This document shows, piece after piece, positions 35,307 to 43,877 of a stretch of DNA of 43,877 nt (position 1 is its first letter; each line of letters starts with the position of its first letter). Location of the stretch: contig JNEM01014482.1 of assembly GCA_000697335.1 (NCBI GenBank), forward strand, positions 1-43,877, read 5' to 3'. This DNA comes from Conidiobolus incongruus B7586. Taxonomy: Eukaryota; Entomophthoromycota; Entomophthoromycetes; Entomophthorales; Conidiobolaceae. The notes under the pieces are model-generated. The model searched no databases. It saw only the letters and a program-made list of their open reading frames with translations, and had not been told where the DNA came from. Both the position numbers and the translations under genes were made by a program.

Positions 35307-35579
35307 GTTGAAGATTTCCATTTGAAGGGAGTCTAGTTTAATAAAATTCAAAATGGTTAAATGTTTCTTTTGTCATCTTATTAACTTCTTTTTTCATTTA
35401 GTTATTACCGATTGTCAAGTTAATTTTGAAAATTGTCATTTTTGATTATTTTATTTACTAATATCTTTCTGTAAACTAGTTTCTATTGTGAATCTAGTTG
35501 ATTTATATATGTTTATACCATATAATTTACGAATAAATTTTGATTTATTTAAATCTCAAAACAAAGATGTACAAAACAA

Positions 35580-36671
35580 TTAGGCATAAGCAGGTGGCAA
35601 TGAACAGTCATTATAACTGCCAATTTCTATTAACTGATTCTGACAATAATGAGGTAATTCATCTTCTTCATAAGCACTATCATAGTCTTCCAAACTCATG
35701 TCGCTCGTCATAAAATTACTATTTATAGTAATGATTTTGATAGGGAATTGATTATCGTAGTTCTTCTCTCTCCCTTGAGTATCTTCATATTTTGCTTTGA
35801 TTTGAATATAATGATAAATTTGGAATGTATTGTTCGTCGACGAAGGTAGAATAATATCGTTGTTACTATTTTCATAGGTATTAATTCGAAGCTCAATGGA
35901 TCGAGACAATTTGCCATTCCCGTCAAATTCGTCTGGGTCAATAGTTTGCTTACTTAAGGTCAGCCAATTCGGAGGGAGTGAACAATTTGCCAAGCATTGG
36001 GTGATTGTAAATAACTGTACTAAACTCACTTCAATTGATATCAGTTTACATTGATCACATTGAAAATTCAAATTTAACTTGATGCTTTCCTCTTTATAGA
36101 AGCATCGTTTCCCTCCTACCAAACTGAATTTTAAGTTGAAATGATCTGTCTCTGCAAACTCGAAAGGATCCAACCAATGTCGCAGATTCATTAAACCTTG
36201 CTCCGAATAATCTTTGATAGTCAAAGGGTGTCCTACTTTCAAAAATGTGATATTGGGTAATCGATATAATTTCGCCTGAATTGAATAACCCAAGCTCACT
36301 TTTTCAGTTTTTATAGAAAATGGAATATTGCAAGATATACTCATTTCAATGTCCCATTCTTTCGTCTCCTTCCCATTCATAACAATAGATTTAATATGCG
36401 TCAATTCGCTAAATATAATGGGCATCTCATTCCATGAACCGAATCTATAGTTTAAAACCTTCAATACGCCAATTAGCTGAATAGAACAATTATAAAATTT
36501 AATTCTCATATTGTTTCCATTATTTAATTTCAATTTAATTGGAATTGATAGTCTAGGATTGTGATTATTATACGGAATAATTAATTCGTCAATTAGGGGA
36601 AAGATCTCCAGTCGAATATTTGATTTAATTTGCTTTGAATTGGTAATTACGTTCAAGCTTAAGTAGTTCAT
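35580..36671 (-). CDS. Alpha-arrestin-like protein with C-terminal PPxY
   Basis: Fungal alpha-arrestins (ARTs) bring membrane transporters to the Rsp5/Nedd4 ubiquitin ligase for endocytosis. The single-exon frame encodes 363 residues. The first half matches an arrestin N-terminal fold (FPLIDELIIPYNNHNPRLSI, then FYNCSIQLIGVLK). The second half begins with a typical arrestin-C pattern (CFYKEESIKLNLNFQCD, then ISIEVSLVQLF). The protein ends DCSLPPAYA, so PPAY (359-362) is a PPxY motif that would bind a WW domain, right at the C-terminus. It is short for an ART, many of which exceed 450 residues and carry several PY motifs. No intron is evident. The left copy is a pseudogene, so this is the only working copy in the window. 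Confidence 0.87.
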   Translation of the reverse strand: MNYLSLNVITNSKQIKSNIRLEIFPLIDELIIPYNNHNPRLSIPIKLKLNNGNNMRIKFYNCSIQLIGVLKVLNYRFGSWNEMPIIFSELTHIKSIVMNGKETKEWDIEMSISCNIPFSIKTEKVSLGYSIQAKLYRLPNITFLKVGHPLTIKDYSEQGLMNLRHWLDPFEFAETDHFNLKFSLVGGKRCFYKEESIKLNLNFQCDQCKLISIEVSLVQLFTITQCLANCSLPPNWLTLSKQTIDPDEFDGNGKLSRSIELRINTYENSNNDIILPSSTNNTFQIYHYIQIKAKYEDTQGREKNYDNQFPIKIITINSNFMTSDMSLEDYDSAYEEDELPHYCQNQLIEIGSYNDCSLPPAYA

Positions 36672-37768
36672 TATAGTACCGTGAGGATATTGACAACTTG
36701 AACATAGTATACTAAAAATACGTATAAATATAATTTCTCAGGTTTGATTTTGAATCAATTTATTTCATTTGGTTTTATTAATTGGTGAAATTAATTGATA
36801 TGAATTTTCAGCAAATTTCAAATTTAACCAGGAATTATCACGTTAACACTTCTAAATAGGAATTTTTATTTAGATTGTCATGTTCCAGAATTCTTTGTCC
36901 AAAATTTATTAGTGTACTAAAATTGGTTGGATTGTTAGTTTTTGTTGGCTTATATTTGCCTATATTAAAGTAATAAATACAGTGTTATAATTTATATTTA
37001 TTTTCTATTAATACCATAGTAGAAATGGATTTTTTTACCCATTAATACCTATATAAATCTGAATTCAATATATTGAAAAGTTTTTTTTGGTACCATTATT
37101 AAGTAAAAAATTATTTAATTCCACAATCTGGATATTGATATTAAAATATATATTAAATTTATCATAAATTATATTGTCTTTAATAATTATAACATTGAAT
37201 ATCAAAACTATCTCTAATTCTAGTAATAATTAAAAATGAAATTTGATATCTAATATTATAAAAAATAATGCTGGTATTATTATTTACATTACTTGGGATT
37301 ACCAATTTAAATAGTTAAAATAAAAATTATTCAATGAATTACAAATTTTTAGAATATTCTTAGTTGTTACATTTTTAAAATATTCTTTTAATATTGTAGA
37401 ATGATACGCTGGACATTATCAAAAGTCTTTGGATTAAGGAAAATTATATTATTGATAACATTTTAGGACTATATTTCATATAATCATTTCAATTTTACGA
37501 GATTAAAAATTTGCATCAATTTTGTTATTAATTAAAAGTTGCTTTTAATTTTTATTCAATGAATTCAATTTAAACAATTACAATTGTTAGGCTAATTTTT
37601 CATTCATGCACAAGCTATTGATTATCCACAAAGTATTTTAACTGTTAACTATATCATATGCTACACTTGTTAAAGAAAGTAATAAATATTATAAGATTAA
37701 ATGATAGGCTTAATCATATGATTTATGATTTTTATCTTTATCAACTTGATCATATGTGTTCATTTATT
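36672..37768. other. Arrestin-DRE2 divergent intergenic region (right arm)
   Basis: Partner of 3827-4938. AT-rich, no gene. The segment 37705-37768 next to DRE2 keeps paired GATA motifs and a CATATG palindrome seen in the left arm. Confidence 0.6.
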
Positions 37769-37825
37769 TTATCTAATCATCCCATAAATCTCATATCCAC
37801 TTATTTATTTTAATTAGTAATCAAA
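37769..37825 (+). promoter_or_regulatory. Conserved DRE2 promoter block (right copy)
   Basis: Partner of 3770-3826: 56 of 57 positions agree, which is more than in the DRE2 exon itself (about 94 %). It lies 88-144 bp before the ATG, where core promoter and activator sites are expected. Confidence 0.5.
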
Positions 37826-37912
37826 GTGTGATTGCCAAACCAACATAAAATCCCTTTATATAGCCCTTTTCAATTAATTTGATTAATATACTAACTGAAT
37901 ATTAACTACATA

Positions 37913-38895
37913 ATGGAAATCAAAAATTATTTGAATCATTCTCAAATCTCAAATATTTTATTCTTTGCCTCCAAGGATACTAATCCCGAAGTTTTGAACT
38001 CTATTCGTACTCAATTTTTGACCTTAGTCAGTGAAGATAACTTCCAATTTGAAGCTGCCGAACGTGCTAGTGATTTAGATCTCGCCAATGAAAAATACTC
38101 CACCATTTTCTTGACTTCTCTCCCAGCTCATTTAGCCAATTTGCCCAGCTTATTGACTTCTAAATTATATGCCAGCTTGAAGCCCAATGGTCAATTGTAC
38201 TATTTAGTGGATAGCAATTCCGTCCAAAACCTCAGTGATGTTGAATCAGATCTCAAATTAATTGGTTTCAGCTCCTTATCTACACAGAAGGTTGACGAAT
38301 CTGCCTCAAATCAAGTTTTAATTTCGGGAACTAAACCCGATTACCAAACTGGAGCTACTTTTTCCCTCAAGTTTAATAAATCATCCGAAGAAAAACCTGG
38401 AACCCTTACCTCCAAGATGGAATTGTGGACAATGGCGGACGATAACGAAATTGAGGATGAAGACGATTTGTTGGAGGAAGAAGATTTGATTAAACCTTCT
38501 TCGGAATCTTTAGCTCGTAAGTTATTACTACATATTATTAACCTATGTTCTATTTATTAACATATATTTTAATTTAATAGGTCCTGGTAATGGTGTCGTC
38601 AAAAAGAAAGCTTGTAAGAATTGTACCTGTGGTCTTGCTGAAATCGAACAGGAGGAAGCTAAAAAGGGAGCCCAAGCCAATGCCGCTTCAGCTGCTGCCC
38701 CCACCTCATCATGTGGCAATGTAAGCTATATCTTCATTTCAATTAATGATTAATGCCTAACTGTATTTATTTTAGTGCTATTTGGGAGATGCTTTCCGAT
38801 GTGCTTCATGTCCCTACTTAGGTATGCCAGCTTTCAAGCCTGGTGAGAAAGTCACTCTCACTTCTAATATGATGGCCGATGATTTGGACCTATAA
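37913..38895 (+). CDS. DRE2: Anamorsin / Dre2, cytosolic Fe-S assembly protein (right copy)
   Basis: Three exons (37913-38516, 38581-38720, 38776-38895) encode 287 residues, 864 nt with the stop. The layout equals the left copy: methyltransferase-like domain to about residue 150, acidic linker, CKNCTC (Cys213, 216, 218) and [15 protein letters not shown] (Cys246, 249, 257, 260), then the conserved [14 protein letters not shown]. Most Dre2 proteins have a further cysteine 8-10 residues before CKNCTC. Here the segment [19 protein letters not shown] has none, and the exon 1-exon 2 junction falls exactly there. Intron 1 (64 nt) differs at only about four positions from the left copy, whereas intron 2 has diverged freely. 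The protein is expected in the cytosol and mitochondrial intermembrane space, partnering Tah18. Confidence 0.94.
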
Positions 38896-39623
38896 TATTA
38901 TTATTCCACCTTCCCTCCATCCGTACAGTAGTTTATAATTATTATTTTTGATCTATTATATTATCTTTCAAATAGTTTGATATCATATTACTATTATAAT
39001 TCATGATATATATATTAACATATCAATATTTATATTAATTACAAAAACCTTCGACTCAATATAGATATATAGTCAGTTGAGCTAATTTTTACAGGAAGAT
39101 AATCCAATAAACTTTTCTATTATTGTATTTAATTATTTTTTATCTAATCATTTTGTTCCTATTTTATTAATCATAAATTGAAAATATGGAGAGTTGCTAA
39201 ATCTATGAAACATAAACATTTCATCTTGGGTTGTGTATATTAATTATTAAAATGTAGTAATATTTAAAAAAATTTATAATAATGTTTTTTATACTTAATC
39301 AATTAATCTATAATAGTGATTCATATTTTTACTATTCAAATATTTTTTTACTATCCCAATTTATTATATTATGGATTTCAGTTTATAATTTTAAATATTA
39401 TTTCCTCAAATCACAAATTATTGATATATTATTTACACATAACCCTCATTTATTGAAGTTTAAATTTTGATATTTATTATAGAACAGTATTAACATTCAC
39501 TGATATTAATAAATATATTGAAAAATATTATGTTCTTACTTTATCAAGACATTATCTATTGAAATATCTATATTCATTACACACAAAATCATATTTCATT
39601 TTAAAATTTATAATAATAATATA
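38896..39623. other. Outer edge of the right arm and unique flank
   Basis: Homology to the left arm persists to about 39170, after which the DNA is unique and AT-rich. A 62-codon frame at 39282-39470 is low-complexity and not supported. Confidence 0.6.
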
Positions 39624-39848
39624 CACTAACCTATAAAAGTGAGTCATAAAATCAAAAATATATATATTTTAATTAATAACTAAAACAATAGTATATATTA
39701 AATTACTTGAAACTATAATATATAATTAAGGTATATTATTTAATAATAAATAAATATATTTAAATATATTTAGTAAACTATTAGCAAAAATATTAACCTT
39801 TAATATTTAACTAAAGTAAGTTATAAATTTGTGGGTTTTTGAGATAAA
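39624..39848 (+). repeat. Left terminal inverted repeat
   Basis: Pairs with 41378-41598. A subterminal motif around GTAAGTTATAAA occurs in a similar form near the outer end and again near the inner end of the repeat. Confidence 0.65.
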
Positions 39849-41377
39849 AGGATATATTTAACAATATATAACTATATTTTTTTCTTTCTTTGCTATTATT
39901 TTATATAATATTTTATAGATATACTAAATTTTTTTATTAGTATTATTATACTTAAATCCCTCTTTAAAAAAATTTATTTGTATATTAATTAACTTTATAA
40001 AGAAGGTAAATTAACTTGTAATATTATTAGAATTACTAGTGTTAGTTAGTTTATTATAATTAAAGTTGTTAAGAATAATAATAAAAAAACATTTAAACTT
40101 AAACTTAAGTGTGTTAAAATTATAAATAAATATAATAAGAAATATATTTATAAGTTAGTTAATATAAATAAATATAGTATTATTGTAAAAATACAACAGG
40201 AACTATAAAACTATATAAGAATATTAGTTAGTATTAATACTATTATATATACTTTACATTAACATAGATACTACTTACACTTTAAGAAAAAATACCCCTA
40301 ACTAAAAAAAATCCCATTGTAAAATTAAGTGGGAGTTTAAATATTATCATTAATATTAAATTAAAACTAATTAAAATAAAGTTATTTAATTTAATGAAAC
40401 AAAAATATACTTTAATAAATTTAATAGAAAAGTTAAATACTTTAGAAAAAATATAAAATTACTTTATAATTATTATGTTAATTTTATTTAAAAGTATAAT
40501 AGTAGGTTAATTATTGTTTAAAGATATATGTTGTTTTTAAGTATAAAATATTTTTGTAAAATTAATAGGGGAATTAATATTAAAATGTATTAAAGTATTC
40601 TAAACAATAAATTGAAAAAAACCATTAAATAATATAAGTTAAACAAATCTAATGTTATTTTCTAGTAAAATAATACCTTTTATTATACTATAACTGTTAA
40701 GAAACTAGTTCTTTAAATTCTTATATACACTTTTATATAATCTAATTAACTATAAATTATATGATTAATTTATACTTATATAGTTAAATTAATTGTATAA
40801 ATAGTATTAAATTATCTAATAAATTAGGTTCCTCTTTTTTCCTCTCAATTTTTACTATTTTTACTTTTACACTATTTCTAAAATTAAGACTATATTCTGT
40901 TAATATTATAGGATATTGGCACTACCTAATATAAATCTTAATATATTAGTGACTCATCCTAATTTGAAGCTTAATTAAACTTTGTTTACACTTGCACACT
41001 ACAGCTACATTATATTACCACATTTTACACCACACTACTTTTATATTAAGTTTTCCTCTACACTATATTAGTTTAACTACCACTACACTTACAATAACTT
41101 TTATTACTAAATAACTTAAAAATAACAAGATAATAGTTATAAAATAGCTTTTTTAATTTTTTAACTTTAATCTAATTAAATAACTTTAGGATTAGTTAAA
41201 AAAAGTTATTAAAGCTTTCCCCTTAGTAAAAAATTTAAATCAACTTTAAAAATATATTTAAGAAGTATAGAATAAAATTAACCCTTTTTAATATAAGAAG
41301 TTAATTGATTCTATACTACACAAACTTAAAAAAGTTAGAAAAGCTAAAGGTAGATATATTAAGTTTTAATTTTTTTT

Positions 41378-41598
41378 ATCACCAAAAACCTATAAATTTA
41401 TAACTTACCTTAGGTAAAATTTAAAGGTTTATATTTTAACTAATTAATAGCTAAATATCATCATTTAATGATATATATAACTAATAAATATAATAGATTT
41501 TAATTATTTAATTTAAGTTTATTTTATTAAATATTAATTAAGTTATTAGTAAAAATATAAGTGTTTTTGATTTTATAACTTACTTTTATAGGTTAGTA
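41378..41598 (-). repeat. Right terminal inverted repeat
   Basis: Inverted partner of 39624-39848. It ends only 50 bp before the primer-binding site of the retroelement. Confidence 0.65.
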
Positions 41599-41615
41599 TA
41601 TTTGTTGATTTATTG

Positions 41616-41646
41616 TATTATCCTAGTGCTGGAAACTAGGATAATA
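41616..41646. repeat. Perfect 12-bp hairpin next to the primer-binding site
   Basis: TATTATCCTAGT and ACTAGGATAATA form a perfect 12-bp stem with a 7-nt loop. The second stem ends two bases before the TGG of the primer-binding site, so it probably belongs to the 3' end of the LTR or its junction. Confidence 0.6.
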
Positions 41647-41648
41647 TA

Positions 41649-41661
41649 TGGTAGCAGCAAG
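41649..41661 (+). other. Retroelement primer-binding site
   Basis: TGGTAGCAGCAAG: the first nine bases are complementary to the 3' end of a vertebrate-type initiator tRNA-Met (ending CUGCUACCA). This is the usual primer class for Ty3/gypsy elements and fixes the left edge of the internal region. Confidence 0.6.
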
Positions 41662-43877
41662 ACTCACATCTCTCCTATTCCAACCTAAAATCAAAAAATA
41701 ATATAATATATATTTTATAACCTCCTCATTAAATCTCAATCTTCTATTATATCTTTTCTCTTCTCATTTCTTCTCATCTATCCTTATTTCTCTTTATCTC
41801 TTATCTCTTCTTATAACCTTTTCTCCTATCTCATCTCTCCCTATCTTTTACATTAATTTACCTCTGCTCTCTTGATTATATTATAGTTCATTTAGATAAA
41901 ACTGATATAACTACCTATGGTGTCCCAACTCACACAGGGCAAAGTCAGGAAAATTCCTCTAACCAACATGGAGATACCTCCCATACCCCAGAAGTTCTCT
42001 TTATTGAAGATCTCTTTGATGAAAATAATAACCCAAATGATCATTTTTACCAACTAAACAATCAACAAAGAGCAAACCTCTTAATCTGTTTATTCTCCAA
42101 ATATCAGGACCAAAAGAGAATGACTCCTTCTCCATCTATATACTCAGCTCGTGAGATCTTTCCTACGACTCCTTTTATCAAACAACTATCTAAACAATTA
42201 AAGAACTATGATGGTTCTAGAAAGGCGTCAGCTATACCTACCAAATATGTTCCCCTTACACCAGAACAACACAAATACATTCTCCAAAATAATGGATGTA
42301 CCTATTGTCGCCAACTGGATACCTCTCATAATTACTTAACTTGCCCCAAAAAATCCAATTCCTCTCAACCTAAACAAAACTCTTCTGACCAGAAGGGAAA
42401 AGAAGCAGATTAGTAAGTGTAAACCATCTCCACCAAGTAACCAACCCTACTGATCCTTCTCTCTAATTGGTTACTTATCTCAATCCATCAACCACCAAAT
42501 CACTCTCAAACTCAACCACTACATCTAATATAACCAATAGAAATCTTAATGTACCCTCTTCACCTTGTCCACTTAATACCAATAATAACAAAATCACTGA
42601 ACATTGCAATTTGAGCCCTGATACTCAAAACTATCCAACTCAAACAAGTTCAACTCAAAATCTTCAATTATCATCCACTTCTGTTTTATCACCCAACCTT
42701 GATAACAATCTTTCAGCTTTCCCATTGATTTTTGCTGGTTCAATTTTCAATGTGAAGGTGAACATCCTACTTGATACTAGTGCTACTGGTTGCTTGATCA
42801 ACAATCAACTAGCTTCAGAACTCAATCTTGTTCCCACTCCTTTTCCTATTAAACTTACCCTAGCTGACAAATCTGAATGTGTTTCTACAGGTCTTGTCTC
42901 AACTCCTTTATCACTTTCTAATTGGTATACCAAACAATTCAACTTCATTGCTGCCCCAATACATTATGATATTATTCTAGGGTTGAATTGGATAAAGTCA
43001 CATTTACCTATCACCCTAAACCTACTTCCAAATGGTGCCCTCCAATTAACCTTTAAGTATAATGACTGACAAATCAATCTTACTTCTGTCAATAATCTTT
43101 CTTCTAATTCCTCTTTTATTCCAATTGATCTACAACCTATTTCAACCAGCACACCATCCAATTTGAACAACAATTATAATATTAATTCCAATCCAATATC
43201 CAATCATTATGTCAATTCAACTAATCCAAATAGATCCACCCAACCAACCAATACTACTTCACTTCCCAATACTGTTCAATCCAACAACAACTTTTCTTCA
43301 ATCCAAAAATTAGATCTAAATTCAATCATCATATCACGTCAATCCCTTTCAAACTCCTTGAGAAAAAATCAAATTCAATCCTGTTGTCTTGTTTTTATTT
43401 CTCCCTCCTTAAATAACATCAAGCTCACTCCTCGGATGTTACAACCTTACCACTTGACCACCCAATGTCTTCTTTAGTCAATTCCTATCAAGATATATTC
43501 AAACCAAGAGATTCTTTACCCCCTGAAAGAGAAGTCAAACACAAGATCAAACTACTCCCTGGATCTCAACCTTATCACCATCCTATTTATCACATGTCCA
43601 CAGAAGAAAATAAAACTCTGAAAGAAACCTTATCTCAACTCATTGATAAGGGTTTCATCCATCCCTCAACCTCACCCCGGGGTTCTCCTGTCCTCTTTGT
43701 CAAGAAGAAAGATGGTGGACTATGTTTTTGTGTAGACTTCCGAGCTTTGAACAAAATGACCATCAAAGACAGAACGCCGTTACCAAATCTTTCTGAATTA
43801 CGTGACCAAATTATAGGATCTAAATTCTTTACAAAACTCGACATGCGCGATGGTTATTATAACATTGCCATGGACTC
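41649..43877 (+). mobile_element. Ty3/gypsy LTR retroelement fossil, cut by the window end
   Basis: Parts in order: primer-binding site (41649), a pyrimidine-rich leader (about 41720-41860), a Gag-like region (about 41900-42413) with a CCHC-type zinc knuckle near 42297-42345, a pepsin-like protease region (about 42467-43069), an Asn/Ser/Pro-rich linker, and the N-terminal part of a gypsy-type reverse transcriptase (from about 43465) that runs off the end. It looks broken: the visible parts lie in different reading frames, with at least three interruptions. RT sequence is still well preserved, so it is probably not very old. A complete 5' LTR was not identified; its place is occupied by the inverted-repeat element. 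Confidence 0.85.

Larger units (their letters stand above)
27000..39170. repeat. Right arm of the 12.2-kb inverted segmental duplication
   Basis: Mirror image of 2470-14690, carrying RPA1, amidohydrolase, QCR7, arrestin and DRE2, all five apparently intact. Outer homology continues about 270 bp past the DRE2 stop and then fades. Inner homology begins near the GCGCGT site at 27021. The unit is preserved down to intron positions. Confidence 0.93.
39624..41598. mobile_element. Decayed DNA-transposon-like element with long terminal inverted repeats
   Basis: The two ends (39624-39848 and 41378-41598) are inverted copies of about 225 bp. The outermost part, ACTAACCTATAAAAGT, and an inner part, GTAAGTTATAAATTT, align clearly; the middle has diverged. 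The left end begins CACTA and the right end, read inward, TACTA, which allows a CACTA-like family, but I see no clear target duplication. The interior shows no transposase and is strongly depleted of C and G, as after RIP-like or methylation-driven decay. It could be a non-autonomous element or a full one eroded beyond recognition. Confidence 0.6.

Noticed and set aside
2470-39170. Whole palindrome as a simple assembly duplication of one sequence
   Set aside because: The arms differ at many synonymous sites, in microsatellites, introns and pseudogene lesions, so they are distinct sequences. Joining of two divergent haplotypes is not excluded and is listed as the alternative.
39282-39470. 62-codon open frame
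   Set aside because: Almost entirely Ile, Phe, Tyr, Leu and Asn from AT-rich DNA; no family signature, and no counterpart in the left flank.

Overview
The window looks like nuclear DNA of a very AT-rich fungus, probably an early-diverging ('zygomycete'-type) lineage. The evidence is short introns (about 47-73 nt) with GTAAGT-like donors and TAG acceptors, a Dre2/anamorsin, a complex III Qcr7, an alpha-arrestin ending in a PPxY motif, a Ctr-type copper transporter, a Ccc2/ATP7-type copper ATPase and a Ty3/gypsy retroelement. Species cannot be fixed by eye; Entomophthorales-like and Glomeromycotina-like genomes both have this composition.

The main structure is a large, old inverted segmental duplication. 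A five-gene unit, RPA1 - secreted amidohydrolase - QCR7 - alpha-arrestin - DRE2, occurs on the left (about 2.47-14.69 kb, read from the minus strand) and again in mirror image on the right (about 27.0-39.17 kb, plus strand). Gene order, relative strands, intron positions and intergenic distances all match. Exons differ by roughly 4-6 % where I counted. The right arm has five apparently intact genes. In the left arm RPA1, QCR7 and DRE2 are intact, but the arrestin and the amidohydrolase are pseudogenes. The two QCR7 proteins are identical although their genes differ at 16 synonymous sites, so both copies look constrained.

The single-copy spacer (about 14.7-27.0 kb) holds a head-to-head copper pair: a 1389-residue P1B copper ATPase with five CxxC metal-binding domains on the minus strand and a three-exon Ctr high-affinity copper transporter on the plus strand. 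These would import copper and then load it into secretory cuproenzymes. A doubtful small membrane-protein ORF follows, then about 4 kb of extremely AT-rich DNA without genes.

Beyond the right arm lie a decayed 1.98-kb element with about 225-bp terminal inverted repeats (39.62-41.60 kb) and, directly after it, a Ty3/gypsy retroelement fossil whose primer-binding site, Gag-like, protease-like and reverse-transcriptase parts are visible and which runs off the window end. The first 2.47 kb and the long intergenic stretches show no gene.

The observations I consider most worth checking are the palindromic duplication with one-sided decay, the reciprocal loss of MCB-like (ACGCGT) sites between the two RPA1 promoters, a 57-bp nearly invariant block in both DRE2 promoters, and the absence in both Dre2 copies of the first cysteine of the usual [2Fe-2S] motif.
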